From the NCBI RefSeq assembly GCF_017654505.1, contig NC_054535.1, positions 44,157,164-44,221,163 of the forward strand: a stretch of 64,000 nt of DNA. The letters are read 5' to 3'. Shown one piece after another: positions 10,216 through 21,874 of this stretch. A program made the translations under genes and the position numbers. Under the pieces are notes generated by a model. It did no database searches and had not been told where the DNA came from. It saw nothing but the letters and a program-made list of their open reading frames with translations. Position 1 is the first letter of the stretch; every line of letters starts with the position of its first letter. The stretch is from Polyodon spathula. Taxonomy: Eukaryota; Chordata; Actinopteri; Acipenseriformes; Polyodontidae.

Positions 10216-11800
10216 TGGGAGACCTGAATCTTTCGCGTCCCCAAAACGTTTTCTAAAAGTGCAATTGTCAGAAGGACTACGCACCTGAGCACACGTCAAT
10301 TTCGATAATTATTAACTCTAAAAAACGTGCAATCGTTGAAATGTTTTAATGACGTTTTCACAGCAGTTCGAAAGTTATCAAGTCAGAGAGCCCAGGTGTA
10401 AATTATGCAGGTTAAATCACGTGATGCTCTGTACATTTTTGTTGGTTTGTTTTTGCTAAAGCCCAGCACTTTAAAGCAGTTGTGGTGCTGAATCCCCAGA
10501 ACAAACAGCGCACTCAATACCGTACCCGAAACTCGGTTAATCTGACGATGCGGAACACCAGCAGCAGTTGTAACTTGTAGCTACAGAACAAAAATACACC
10601 CAATTTAAAAAGCAGCGTTGACCCTGTGTGGCGAGCAGTGACATAAGGATGTTGCGACACACAATGGTATTGTTTTATGACGTAGCAGTGGTTTGTTTGT
10701 AAGTAATGTGTACGAGGTGGTAAACATTAATTATATTAAGTTAATAATTTTCGCCACATTTAGATCATCAGTTCCAAAATAGCTACACTTTAGTCATACT
10801 GGGAACATATATGAACACAGGAGTAACTGTACTTTAATGTGATTAGGCCTATACCGTACTGGGGCGAGCGGATTTTGTAAAAATAACATTTAGGCCTGCA
10901 TTTGAAGAATACTATTCTATAACAGTACATTTAATTGCATTAATCAAGGTTTTGGATAAACTTAAAATACAAGCAGGTGCATTGAGTAAGTGCGGGGCGC
11001 AGAGCTAGAATTTTTCCGGTCACTATCATCAATGAAATTTGCTTTGCAGAGTTTCGAGCTTGCTCAGTGGGAGCTGAACTGAACATGTCGTTAGGTGGGT
11101 TCTTTGCGCTGCTCACTTAACGCGCCCATTAACTACTATTTACATGCCCATATTATTTAATACTTACAGCAGAATGAGACGATGAGGAAAATAACGCTGT
11201 GAAATGCGTGTTGGTAATGTACAGTGTTCCATCTTATTACGCGCATGATCAGTGGACAAGTGGATGTAGTATTCATAATGGTAAGTCCTAAATGAGTTTT
11301 GAAGTTTATCCAAGACTGTTGATCCCATCGAAGCTTCCGTTTCATCTCCTGTTATGATTAAGTATATTTTGAGGCGGGTATTGTTCTTGTAGTTTTTTTG
11401 ATGATTCTATGCCAGGGCATTTGTTAAAGGATTCTATGTTACATACCATGGTTGAAGCCATGGTGACTCCTGCAATGTGTTATTTATATCCTCCGTTGTA
11501 CAGTTACTGCAATACAGTACATTTGAATTTTTAATTTAACCTATTGATGATTACTCCATGCTATAATTTGAACCTTTTGTGTAACTGTTATTAGGAAAAA
11601 GAAGCAGTACATCAGACGCTATCAGGAATTTCTTTTTGGCTGTAAAAAGTGCTGTTTAATTTATTTAGCTCTTTCAGAAAGATGGATTTAGCTCTTTTAC
11701 TCTCCCAGCAACAACACAACTGCAGCGTGCAGGCTGCCCATTGGTTGGGGTTACAGTAGGTGATTTGCATAACCTTCAAGCACTCGCACAGCGCAGCGAG
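10216..11800. other. Upstream region of the uncharacterised minus-strand gene, nothing recognised
   Basis: The first 100 bases probably contain its 5' UTR and promoter. No TATA box or known element is evident, and no repeat family was recognised in the rest. An open minus-strand frame at 11157-11345 has no recognisable pattern. Confidence 0.35.
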
Positions 11801-11815
11801 CCTGCAGGGGGCAGT

Positions 11816-11851
<36 letters not shown>
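11816..11851. repeat. (CA)n microsatellite
   Basis: Eighteen or so CA units. Cys/Val-rich open frames reported across it on the minus strand are produced by the repeat. Confidence 0.95.
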
Positions 11852-11854
<3 letters not shown>

Positions 11855-12230
11855 ACAGAAGGCAGGCAGACACACACAAAGAAAGTAACAGGCAGCAGTT
11901 CATACACACAGCAATAAAATAACAGTGATAATCACAATCCCCCTGCCAGTTCAGCACAGAACACACAAAGTCCCAACTTTCGATATTGTTTGACCCGACA
12001 CTACATTGCCGGTAGTGGAGGGGCAGGCAGTGCTGTCTCACCCGGTGCCTGATTGTAGCTGGTGGGGCTGGTAAGTTCGCAGCAATGGGGAGGTGACAAT
12101 AATGTGACGCAAGGTGGTGTCCCTTCCCTCGGCTGGGGAGGCCGTCTCCAGCAGTGAGACAACCGTGGGTGGGGGAGACACAAGGGAAGGAGCAGAAAGA
12201 CGACAGCATGCTTGGTTCTGGGCTTCAATT

Positions 12231-13602
12231 TCAGAGTCCAAAAGGGAGCATCTTAAACTGCCAGACTAGGCTGCGTCTGGTGGAGAAGGCCGTCTTGGGG
12301 CAAGCGTCAGGGTCAAGCTCCTCTTGCCAGTATCCGCTTCTCAGGTCCAAAGAGCTGAACCAGGTGAAGCCGGCAACAAAGTCGAGGGACTCATCTATGC
12401 AAGGCAGCGGATAAGAATCCTTTTTGGTGGCGTCAGTAGTCAACGTGAAATCTCCATTCTCCGTCTTTCTTGGGCAGTAGGACAACAGGGGACACTCACA
12501 GGCTGTTTAATGGTTCTGTGATGTCGGCGGTCTGCATCTCTTTTAGCATCTGATTGGCTGCTTCTTGTCCGGCCAGGGGCAGACGGCGTGGGGGTTGCCG
12601 AATTGGGCGGTTGTTCCCTGTGTCAGTGGAGTGCTGCAATAAGTGGGTGCGCCCCATCTCACTCGGCCGAGTGGCGAAGATGTCAGGGAACTCTGATAGC
12701 AGATTTCACAGTTGGTCACGTTGGTCATGGCTCAGTCCTTTACAGCTCTATCCCAGGACGTTCGTTCTCTGTAGCGGTCTTGTTCCTTGCCTGGGATGGT
12801 TCAGGGTGGGAGGTTCTGGGAGACAAAAGGACGTTCAGCCGCTGTTTGCTGGTTGTTTTCGGGTGGTTTGGAGGATGAAAGACGAAGTGGCAACAACAGC
12901 TTCCGTTGGAAGGGGGTCGCTAGGTGGCGCCGCATTCAGTCTGATGTGGCCGTGTTTCAGGTCAAGGATCGAGCCCACACACTGTAGAAAGTCCAGGCCG
13001 AGGATACAGCGGTCTTGGACGGAGGCTATCCAGACTTCATTGCAGTATTTGTAGCCTCCATTTTCAATCCAAAGCCAGCCTCGTGCTTCTATTAGGGCTA
13101 GCTCACCAGCCACTCGTGCTTGCCAGTTGATGTGGGTTTGGTGGTTGACATCGGGGTGGACAATAGTTACAGAAGAGCCCGTATCGATATGAGCCGTGCA
13201 TGGTATGTCTTCAATCTTGACGGGGGCATATAAGAAGATTCCCTCTCCTGTGCGCCCCACAGCAGTAGGCGTGGCTGTTACAGTGGCGTCTTGGGAATTG
13301 GTAAATATTGTCTGCACCTTCCCCTCTATGTGGACCCACTCTTGTTTCCTGGAGACTGGCAGGCAGCGTGTTGCAGGCTGGTCGAGAAACACTGCTTCGA
13401 AGGCGGTAGCACGGTCAACAGGGTGACAGAGAGATGAGGGCCAGTTGGCCGAAGAAAAGAGAAAGAACAAGATGGTGGAGATGGCAGGATGGCAGACTGC
13501 CCTGCAGGCTGAGTGGCACTGGGTCATCATCGTCAAGGGAGAAAAAGAGATGGCAAGAACTTTGTCATGCACAGGGATGGGAGGAGCACAAGCACGCGTC
13601 AA
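12231..13602 (-). pseudogene. Ty3/gypsy LTR retrotransposon pol remnant (protease and reverse transcriptase)
   Basis: On the minus strand 13602-12835 contains a retropepsin-like protease: the active-site motif HIDTGSS near 13190, followed by LGLDFLQ and LDL-x-HG, as in Ty3/gypsy pol. It is followed (about 12680-12540, other frame) by the linker RPSEMGRTH...PIRQPPRRLPL that precedes gypsy reverse transcriptase. The start of the transcriptase follows (12485-12231): DSYPLP, WFSSLDLRSGYWQ and MLPFGL, with TAFST between them. The catalytic YVDD block, RNase H and integrase are missing. Frameshifts near 12540 and 12480 and a stop after FGL show that it is dead. No LTRs could be assigned. Confidence 0.85.
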
Positions 13603-13639
13603 GCAGAAAGCTACATCACCACCAGACGTGCGCTCAGCT

Positions 13640-14090
13640 CAGCAGGAAGTAAACAAAGGGGCCTACTATCACCAACTACAGTATGATGGTAAGGCCGAAT
13701 GGCAAGACTTTTTGAAACAATTCGAAAATAACGGCAATGATATATGGATGGACTGATAGGGAAAAGGGCAGCAATTTGATAGCCTGTTTAAACCATGAGG
13801 CCTTGTTTACAAACCATCAACCTGAATTGCTGTAGTAGTTACTGATAGACAAGTGGAGTTTGTGTCTGATGGGAGAGCGTAGAATTAATTCTCAACACGG
13901 GCCCTGCGCTGATCGCAGGAGAGAGAATGAGCATAGTGGAAGTAACATGATGCCAGGGGCAAGCAGGCAGGTGGTGAAAGCAGGACGCTATGATGGGAAG
14001 TCCCCGTGGGATGCGGACCACGCTAAGTTCAGAATAGCAGTGCTCACTAATGACTGGGGGCTTACCGAGAAGGCTGCCAGCTGCGCTCAA
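13640..14090 (+). pseudogene. Gag-like fragments of a gypsy-type element, opposite strand to the pol remnant
   Basis: Two plus-strand segments look like the start of gypsy gag: YDGKAEWQDFLKQFE at about 13681-13725 and RYDGKSPWDADHAKF...WGLTEKA at about 13988-14080. Gag proteins of fish gypsy elements often read YDG-x(2)-W-x(3)-F/Y-x-(I/V)QFE and end the block in GWG-x(2)-KA. The two are not identical, so they may be two degenerate copies. They point away from the minus-strand pol that ends at 13602, so they cannot belong to one colinear element. The assignment is tentative. Confidence 0.45.
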
Positions 14091-14210
14091 GGAGGGGGAA
14101 CTATCCAACCTTACAACTATTCAACACACATACAGTACACCTCATCTTATTCAAATACTATATTTTAACTTAAAAAGTAGATGGAAGCAGCTCTTGAATT
14201 ATGCAGAATT

Positions 14211-14380
14211 ATTCCACTCTCTCCAGTCCCCCAACGTATTCAGACAGTGAGTATGTGAACAATACAGAAAGGCCCTGCCCTCCTTTCCTCATTGACAGCC
14301 CAAGTGCAGAACCTGTCAGTTTACGATATTGATTTCTGTAGCCCTGCCCTCAGTCTTCATACACTGAAACGGGAGAGGCA
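14211..14380 (+). repeat. Interspersed repeat, copy 1 (pair with 18270-18440)
   Basis: About 170 bases running from ATTCCACTCT to GGGAGAGGCA. The shared core includes GTTTACGATATTGATTTCTG followed by TAGCCCTGCCCTCA. The copy at 18270-18440 has the same order and orientation with a minority of changes. Neither copy resembles an LTR end, and the family is unknown. Confidence 0.85.
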
Positions 14381-14520
14381 TTAGTCCAGGAGCCAACATT
14401 GCATAAGTGCTCTAGAAATTGATTTAATAGTCCCTAAACTACAGGTCTCAGAAAGAAATAAATAACAGGTCTGCTCAAAAACATGGATTGCAAAAGTCCT
14501 TAAAATTGGACAAACATTTA

Positions 14521-14990
14521 AGGATGATTGCTTTCCAAAAAAAAAAAAAAAAAAAAACATTTTTTAACAAAAGAATACAGTTGTACACAGTTCTTCCAGT
14601 TTTAATGCGCATTGCAAATTCCTTATGTCACTTAAAACGTGTAATGATTCATTGACAGATGGTCTGGGCTCTTTTGGGGGTGTTTATTATATAAATATAA
14701 ATTATATATTAATGCAGGCCAGTGGCTTTGGGTTACCGCTTGTAATGACCTACTTCAGTGCTGGTTCTTAACTACATTTCTATTGGCTTATCTTTATGTG
14801 AATCAAACTAGATTAAGTTATATATTCAATTGTTTAGTAAAGTCTGTGCAGGCCAGCGGCATAGGGGTGCCAAATGTAAAAAATATAACAAATATTTTTA
14901 CCTGTCTTTATTCCCAGATCTAACCAAAGACATGACTGTTTTCCCGAATTTACAAATCTCGTGAATAATGCATACTTTCAGCTATAATTT
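14521..14990. other. Poly-A run and unrecognised sequence
   Basis: There is an A run at about 14539-14558. Degenerate copies of a phrase like TGCAGGCCAGYGGC occur at 14714, 14847 and 15224, the last two preceded by TTAGTAAAGTC. This hints at an old local duplication. Nothing else was recognised. Confidence 0.35.
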
Positions 14991-15185
14991 ATAAATCTGA
15001 AAATATTTAACAACTTCTAACTTTTAAATAAATATTTAAGTTAAATTCCAGTTCTTATTTTTGCAAAATAAAGATTTAAATTTTAAATAAATATTTAACT
15101 GAAATATAAGTTCAAGCCTAATTCTGGGTTTTTCAAAATAATCATTTAAATTTTAAATATTTAAGTTAAATCCTAAATCTGTGTT
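14990..15185. repeat. AT-rich degenerate tandem repeat
   Basis: Three imperfect units of about 60-65 bases, each with the series TTTTAAATA, ATATTTAA and TTAAATTC/TTAAATCC, followed by a G/T-containing spacer (GTTCTT, GTTCAAG, TCTGGG). No function is suggested. Confidence 0.6.
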
Positions 15186-15416
15186 GTGCATAGGCTAGGA
15201 ACAGCTAGCTGTTAGTAAAGTCAGTGCAGGGCAGTAGCACAGGGATTCCCCCATGAGAACCTGTGTTTGCTTTAGCACAAAGATACTCCTGGCTTGGAAT
15301 AACAGACCTGAAGGAAGATCAAGAGTTCATGGTAGATGATCTCTAGAGTAGTTAAACAGTTTGAAGGACATTTCCTTTTCTTTTACTTTAAGTTTTAAAA
15401 GTACATAAACAAGTTA

Positions 15417-16850
15417 CAGTGCCCTCTGAAAGTATTGGGACAGTGAGGTCTAACCTGTTATTTTTGCTTTACAGTCAAGCAATTTGAATTTGTGATCACA
15501 AGTTTAATATGAATAATAAGTACAATTATATATGTTTTATTTTGGGGGGTAATTCCATGCATACATTTGATCATATTAGAACAAAAACATACTTTGTGTT
15601 CAACCCACTTATTTCAAGTGACCTTGAGTATTGGGACACATTCACCTTAAGTAGCTTTCAGGGTGTAAAAGTCAGTATTTGGTTGTATATCCCTTTGAGG
15701 CAATGACTACATGAAGTCTGCGACCCACTGAGCTCACCAAACTCTTTGTGTAATCATTTGAGATGCTTTGCCAAGCATTTGCTGCAGCCATTTTGAGTTC
15801 TTGTCTATTTTGAGTTCGTATTGACTTCAATATTTTCTTCAGAATGTAAAATGCATGCTCAATTGGATTCAAATCTGGAGATTGACTTGGCCAGTCAATT
15901 TTCCACTTTTTTTTCTTCTGATGAACTCCTTGATTGCATTGGCCGTATGTTTTGGGTCATTGTCATGCTGCATGGTGAAGTGCCGCCCAATAAGTGTGGA
16001 AGCATTTTCTTCTACATAAGCAGACAAAATGTTTCTGTAAACTTCAGAATTCATTCTGCTGCTGCCATCACTAATTACATCATCAATAAAGATGATTGAG
16101 CCAGTTCCAGAGGCGGCTATGCATGCCCAGGCCATGACAATACCTCCACCATGCTTCACAGATGAGGTGATGTTCTTTGGAGCATCAGCAGTTCCTTTTT
16201 CTCCACACTTTAACCTTTCCATCACTTTGTTAAAGGTTTATCTTGGTCTCATCTGTCCATAAAACTTTGTTCCAAAACATTCCTGGCTCATCTTTGTACT
16301 TCCGAGCAAATTCTAATCTGGCTTTTCTGTTCTTGGTGCTGATGAGAGGTTTTATATCTTGCAGTGTAGCCTTTGTACTTCTGCTCTCTCATCTTCTGTG
16401 AACTGTGGATTTTGATATCATCACCTCTGCACTCTGGAGGTTATTGGTGATTTCACTGACAGTTGTTTTAGGGTTTTCCTTGACAACTCTGATAATTTTT
16501 CTCTCATCAACTGCAGATGTTGTTCTTGGCTGACCCAGTCTTGGCTGATTGGTAATTATACCTGTTGTTTCATTCTTCTTCAGTATATTCCAAATCGTTG
16601 ATTTTGTTATGCCCAATTTCTGTGCTATGGTTCTGATTGAGTTTTTCTTTTCTTTCAGCTTCAAAATTGCCTGCTTTTCTTTGACAGAAAGTTCTTTGGT
16701 TTTCATATTGATTTTCGACTACGGACTCCAAACACTGATGTCAACGGATGGTCACAGCTCTTTTATGAGTGCCTAATTACCCAACAAGAGACACCTGTCA
16801 GCCAATTGTCCCAATACTTTTGCTCCTTCAAAATAGAGGTTCAACACTAT
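15417..16850 (-). mobile_element. Tc1/mariner element with broken transposase, minus strand
   Basis: The left end is a terminal repeat (CAGTGCCCTCTGAAAGTATT then GGGACAGT, after a TA). A related inner repeat, TGTCCCAATACTTTTGCTCC, is at 16807-16826; the outer right end is not visible and may be lost. The transposase runs on the minus strand. An N-terminal helix-turn-helix part at 16706-16389 contains SVKEKQAILKLKEKK and TIAQKLGITKSTIWNIL. The catalytic part at 16225-15869 has VKHGGG and the aspartate motif MQHDNDPKHTA. The C-terminal part at 15872-15672 has NPIEHAFYILK with the last acidic residue. Frameshifts near 16380-16230 and 15870 separate the pieces, so it is inactive. It lies between the MMAA remnant and its missing last exon. 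Confidence 0.85.
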
Positions 16851-17427
16851 CAATTTGTTTAATTGACCCAAGAGGGCAGAACTGAATTGAAGTTAATATA
16901 TTTAGATTAATGTTAACAAGAAAAATAAAACCTAAGAAAAAAAACAAAACAAAAAAAACCAAACCCCTGCATAAGTGGGAAATGCTGGGCCTCAATGTGG
17001 TGCAAGGATGAACACCCATGGTGGTGACCAACTGCAGTGTTACACATTTTTAACACAATTGCAGATAAATAATAGTGAGTGATGGTCTTTCTAGGTACAG
17101 CAATGACCGTTAAACCAATGTAAGTAATTTTTGCGAATTTTAAACATTAAGGCGCACATACTTTTGAGTTTTATCTTAATATGGGGCAGAATTAATATAC
17201 ACAATATGTACTTTGCTGCTTGATATAATACATTTTGCAAGAGCAGATCCTGAGCAGACCTCATCAGTTTTACTTCTCAATACCTATATTTTCTGAAACA
17301 AAGCTTATGCAGCTACACAGACTTCAGGGAGTGTTTTTTTTTCTCTTTGTGATGCTACTGTAAAACCTGCTGTTTACAATAAAGATCTACACTTCATTTG
17401 GAGAGGCAGTATATAGATAATACAAAC
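16851..17427. other. Nothing recognised; the last MMAA exon was expected near here
   Basis: The stretch downstream of the last MMAA-like exon contains no sequence that I can match to the C-terminal exon of MMAA and no known repeat. Confidence 0.4.
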
Positions 17428-17577
17428 CTGCAGCTTCCACGTCTTTGATTTCTTTCTAAGAAGTTTCAAAGCACTGGTGTATTCAGCTTATATTCTGCAA
17501 GCAGGAACCAGCAAATCGCTGTCAGCTTTAGTTACAACAACCAAATCTGCCATTTCGATAATCCCTGGCTTGATTCC
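17428..17577 (-). pseudogene. MMAA: MMAA-like exon with in-frame stop
   Basis: The acceptor CTCTTCAG lies just before 17577 and the GTTTGT donor just after 17428. The exon is 150 bases (50 codons) and in phase 0 on both sides. It reads [19 protein letters not shown], then [10 protein letters not shown], a TAA stop at 17490-17488, and AEYTSALKLLRKKSKTWKLQ. VTKAD is the nucleotide-base recognition motif (N/TKxD) of the GTPase. The human stretch has Arg-Arg-Ile-Gln where this reads Cys-Arg-Ile-stop. Confidence 0.85.
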
Positions 17578-17959
17578 CTGAAGAGATTTTTTATTATATA
17601 ATTACCAGTAAATGTAATTGTAACCTAATTAAATATGATCTTGCATATGATCTGTTTTTAAGGGAACAACTCAATGACACAATAAACTAAAATACATTTT
17701 AAAAACAACAAGGTTGCATCCAACTGATATTTAATTAATATTATTTTACTGGTATATATTTTAAACTAGATTAGTGCACTTAAGAAATATCCAAGCCTCA
17801 TGGGGCATACCAAATACTAGATAATTTGTTGTAGGAGAGGAGACATCTGCATCAACAGTATAAAATGAGTGCTGCATTCAAGAGCAGTTCAGACCCTTCC
17901 CTACCGGCCAGCATTAGAACAGAGAGGGACTTAGATGCTTGATTTTTTTTGTCATGGAC

Positions 17960-18045
17960 CTGCAGCTCGTCACCCCCTGCTGGCGGAATCAGCAACACAA
18001 ACATATCGACCATGTCAACCACAGCTAATTCAGAGTGTCCTACAC
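17960..18045 (-). pseudogene. MMAA: MMAA-like exon
   Basis: An 86-base exon after a long pyrimidine tract and CAG. It reads [20 protein letters not shown] then PAGGDELQ; human MMAA has [20 protein letters not shown]. The donor is GTCCAT, a weak GT site. Phase is 1 at the start and 0 at the end, which fits both neighbours. Confidence 0.88.
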
Positions 18046-18269
18046 CTGAAAAAAACAAACAAAAAAAAAAAAACCCAGACATGCGCAGATTTACTGTCTT
18101 GATTATTGTAATAGGCTTACATTTTAATCTTTGTAGGAATATGCTTTTGAACAACAGTGAATAGCCAGCAAAATCCATGACGTACCATTAATAAATCAGA
18201 CTTGTTATTTTACACAGTAATGAGGACAGACCTTTAAGGGTGTGTGAGACAAAACACAATATGGGTTTA

Positions 18270-18440
18270 TTCCACTCTCCAGTCCACTACCGTATTCAGA
18301 CACTGAGTATGTGAACATACAGAGGCCCTGCCCTCCTTTTCTGATTGACAGCTCAAATGCAGAACCGTCTGTTAGTTTACGATATTGATTTCTGTAGCCC
18401 TGCCCTCAATCTTCTTCATGCACTGAAAGGGGAGAGGCAG
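18270..18440 (+). repeat. Interspersed repeat, copy 2 (pair with 14211-14380)
   Basis: Direct copy of the segment at 14211-14380 with small differences. It lies between two MMAA-like exons, that is, within the former intron. Confidence 0.85.
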
Positions 18441-18796
18441 TCCGACTGCAGCTATTTACAGTAAAGCATTGCTCACCATGTTCAGATCAAAGCAGCTTGT
18501 ACTTTTGCAACAGGCAGAGAGAGCTGCTTGCCTTGCTTTTAGGGAGACCCCTTGCAACTACCCGCTAAAACACAAAAGGTCTCCTCAAGCTATCCATTAA
18601 TGCTGCAACAGTTTAATTGCTCCTTGGAAGGTATGAAAATCTGTTATGAACCAGATGTTTTAAATTTTGCCAGAAAAAGTTGCCTCATACGTCTCGATCT
18701 TAAGATATGTTTGGAATCCGAGGACAAGTAGCTGCAGTCCACAGTTAAATAGGAACGCTATTACTAATAACACCTAACATTGGAAACAAATTTCAC

Positions 18797-18968
18797 CTAC
18801 AGTCTCCACTCGAACTATGTCGTAGCCTGCTCCCTCACAAAGCAGTGTGGCTTCATTTGTGGTTCTTGTTACTCTTCCAAGAGTACCAGAGGCAGTGGAA
18901 GGACGAACGTAAGCATTCATATCCCTGGACAGCTCTGTCATCCGTGTTTTGTCTCCCAAGAGGGCGAT
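18797..18968 (-). pseudogene. MMAA: MMAA-like exon with lost acceptor site
   Basis: It reads [20 protein letters not shown] then [19 protein letters not shown] and [15 protein letters not shown], close to human MMAA ([20 protein letters not shown]). The donor is GTGAAA at 18796-18791. Where an acceptor CAG plus Gly codon is expected, the minus strand reads TTTCAATCGCCCTC, so no AG precedes the exon. The 5' boundary given is therefore an estimate. Confidence 0.87.
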
Positions 18969-18989
18969 TGAAATAACAAAAAACAATGA

Positions 18990-19930
18990 ACACAATTCTC
19001 CCTCCTAAAAAAAACATGAAAATAAGTTAATTCTTGAATTACAACAATGTGAAACAATGATGGAGCACTGTATTGCTTATGTTTCATGCAAAATATGTAT
19101 GGTCAGGTGTTTAATGAACAACAGTAATTACATAAAATGAACTCTAATCCTGTGTAGTTGCCTTTAAGAAGTATTCCAACAGTATCCCATAAGTGAACAC
19201 CTGTTTATAAATGTGTTGATTTCAAAACAAGATGCTTCCCTTCCCTCACATTTACAATTCAGTACTAATCAATGGCAATTAACTTCCGCATTGAGTGTTT
19301 AAAAAAAAAAAAAAAAAGATTGGAAGAAAATATTCCTCTCATCTAGGGCACTGAATGAAAATGTTGCAAAACTAACAAATGCAACTGATTCGTCACGTAA
19401 ACATGACCTTTTCTTTAATCTAACATTAAACTACTGCTGAGGAAATTGGGATATGTATTTCTTTGGTCGAGTTTAATCAAAGATAACACCTTGCCCAATC
19501 CCACAATTCACTGCAGAGATGAAGTATTTCCAAAGAAACTCAAATTCATATCAAAAGGAGAAAAGAAAGATAAGACAATCGCTTAGTTTTAGTTTGGTCA
19601 TGCATTGTTTTGCGTTGAGTAATTAACACGTTTTATTACATTTAATTGATACCCAAAGCCTTCTAATTTCTTATTAAAAGTATCAGCAGCCCCCTAATGA
19701 ATATGCAAAAAAATATATACAAGTATTTCATATGCATCATTGATATACTCAGAGGTTAATTTTTACTGGACATCGGTCAGAACCAAAAACAGATACCATC
19801 TCAAAAAAAGATAACAAAGCTGCTCAGCTGAGCATGTGACACAGTCATGGCCACATGCACACACAGAACTCAACGTAATTTTTCTGTCAATCCTGCTGCA
19901 AAAACGGACACAGAGACCTTGAAGGTTAAT
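18990..19930. other. Former MMAA intron, nothing recognised
   Basis: AT-rich sequence with an A run near 19302-19318. I looked for the P-loop exon of MMAA (GPPGAGKS) on the minus strand here and did not see it. Confidence 0.4.
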
Positions 19931-20219
19931 GGCTACATTTCTTTTTCAGGGAACCAGGGTTATGATAATAACCTAACGTTCCCTTTCAAGTACGAAACTT
20001 AACCATTACTGAATGGGTCGGTATACCCAAGCCATCGCAAGGGCAAGATTGCTGCAAGACCGTCATGCTGCAAGGCTAAGCCGAGGCTGCCTTGTGCGTT
20101 ACCATTCGTAACCTAAGTAACAAGTAGCTAGGGCTAAAAAACTGAGGGAGAAATTCAGCTCTATGCCTGTGTTGTAAGGGTTGACCCGGAAGCCGCCCGT
20201 AACACTCATTTAATGGGCA

Positions 20220-20580
20220 GTGAGCTTCTCTGGAGGGGGCAAGTTGGCCAGCTCATAGACAGTCTTGACTGTATCGGCTATCCATTTGGACAGCCTCTCT
20301 TTAGACAGGGCTTGACCATGGGACTTTGCCCCATAGCAGACAATTGTTCAGACTACCTCCAACTTTTTGTCTTGTCAGCATAATACGCTAGTGCCCGCAC
20401 AGGACAGAGCGTATGGAGTTGCCGCTCTGTCAAACTGGAAAGGAGGTGGATGGAAAGCCTCCAATTCCACAGACTGGTTGACATGACATGCCAAGATGGT
20501 TTTCGATAGATTGGTATAGAGCAAAACCTTTGTCCTGGCTTAACCCTTTGCGGTCCTATATTATAATTTTTCCTATCCAA
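20220..20580 (-). pseudogene. DIRS tyrosine recombinase fragment
   Basis: The frame at 20580-20353 reads RQLHTLCPVRALAYYADKTK, a block shared by fish DIRS recombinases (CPVRAL.YY..KT). It then hits a stop, and the continuation in another frame reads like SEQL, KWIADTVKTVYELANLPPPE. The catalytic R-H-R-Y residues cannot be placed with confidence. Confidence 0.65.
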
Positions 20581-21874
20581 GCCGATGTTGGATCTTGTCC
20601 GACATCATCAAAAAGACGTCAAGCACAGGTCTCTAGTCGTTTTTTCTCTGGAAAAAGCAGAGAAAACCTTTCAATGGCCGAGTGAGACTGATACGAGCCG
20701 AATGAAGCCAAAAAAAAAGGGGGGAGGGCGGATCTGAGCAATCCACATAGCCCCTGCACCACAGATAACACGGACACAAAGAAGATAGCTGCTTTCGCAT
20801 CCAGCGCTCAAAGAATATCATGGACATTTGCAGAGCTTTTTGAGATGTTACAGTAATAAAATAATGACTTGGATCGCATTATTGAGGATTTTGGTGATAA
20901 AACGAGTCAGAAGAGGATTTATCAGTATGCACGACTATGAAGAGGTATGTGAAAAATACTGCAAACAAGGGGTGGGGCTTGACTGGAGATGCAGTACTGA
21001 GTGCCTTTTAAACCTGTTTTAATCTGGGGAAAAAAAACAATTTTTAAACAGCGTGTGTAAAACAAACAGCACGTGAAAATAAATTTGACCAGACGCTCCT
21101 GACAAGCACTGAATAAATGGACCGCTAAGGGCTAAGGATCACCTCTGAGAGTGGACACTACTTTTTGGGGCAGATAGTGTCCTTGGACAGGAGTGTTAAT
21201 TAGGCGCTTGTACCAATGCAGCAGCAGAAGCCTCCACTAGCGGAAACTGAGCCAGGCCCAGCTTCTCTGCATCATACTTCCTTTATAGGGTGTCCATAGG
21301 ACCAGGAAACAGCAGGAGCTGTAGCCATGTGACCGCAGGACAACTGGATCTCAAAGAGAAAATCCAGGTGCACTGGGGGAGGGAGAAGAGATGGCAGTCA
21401 AAGATTGATTGTCTTGCTTCACTTCCTGTAGATCAGGGCACCTGCAAGACTGCAATAGCCTTCTTGATCAATGGCAGAAGCTTTGCTGACAGGGAGAGCT
21501 TAACCGCAGGGGACGTGCTGTTTGACAGCGTCCTCAGATGGGAACGCCTGCTCCTGTTCGCCTACCTCCTCAGATGCAGCGATGGCGAGCACATCATCCT
21601 GCTGCCAATCTGCCCTTGTAGCCCCCTAGGACCCCAAAGGAACAGGCAGTGCCAAACATTCATGCAGCAATTCAGCAAGAACAGTAACTTGATGGGGAAA
21701 CTGCTGCCCAGAGCTTCTCCATTTGAGTCCACTGATAGCTTGGACCGATTACTTCTTCCTCAGGAAAGGCAGAGAAGTGTGAGGACGACCACGAGGACAG
21801 TTTCCTGCATGGGCTAATTTCATCATCCGATCTCCCTTGGCACAGAGCCACAGGGTGAGGATGCAACCACCTCT

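Larger units (their letters stand above)
17428..18968 (-). pseudogene. MMAA: MMAA pseudogene (cobalamin A-type GTPase), three exons visible
   Basis: MMAA is a mitochondrial G3E GTPase that guards and reactivates methylmalonyl-CoA mutase and its adenosylcobalamin cofactor. Three exons match it on the minus strand. 18968-18797 has [27 protein letters not shown] and CEGAGYD...ETVG. 18045-17960 has [10 protein letters not shown] and PPAGGDELQ. 17577-17428 has [15 protein letters not shown] and AEYTSALKLLRKKS. Phases between them match. Signs of death are an in-frame TAA at 17490-17488 where human has Gln, no AG before the first of these exons (the sequence reads TTATTTCAATCG), and no trace of the N-terminal, P-loop or last exon. 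The place and strand downstream of SMAD1 match the human order. An intact copy probably exists elsewhere. Confidence 0.85.

Noticed and set aside
11612..12209. Cys/Val-rich small proteins on the minus strand
   Set aside because: They are translations of the (CA)n microsatellite and low-complexity flanks.
21290..21817. A 175-residue plus-strand open frame inside the DIRS region
   Set aside because: It is antisense to the gag-bearing strand of the DIRS remnant, and its sequence matches nothing I know.
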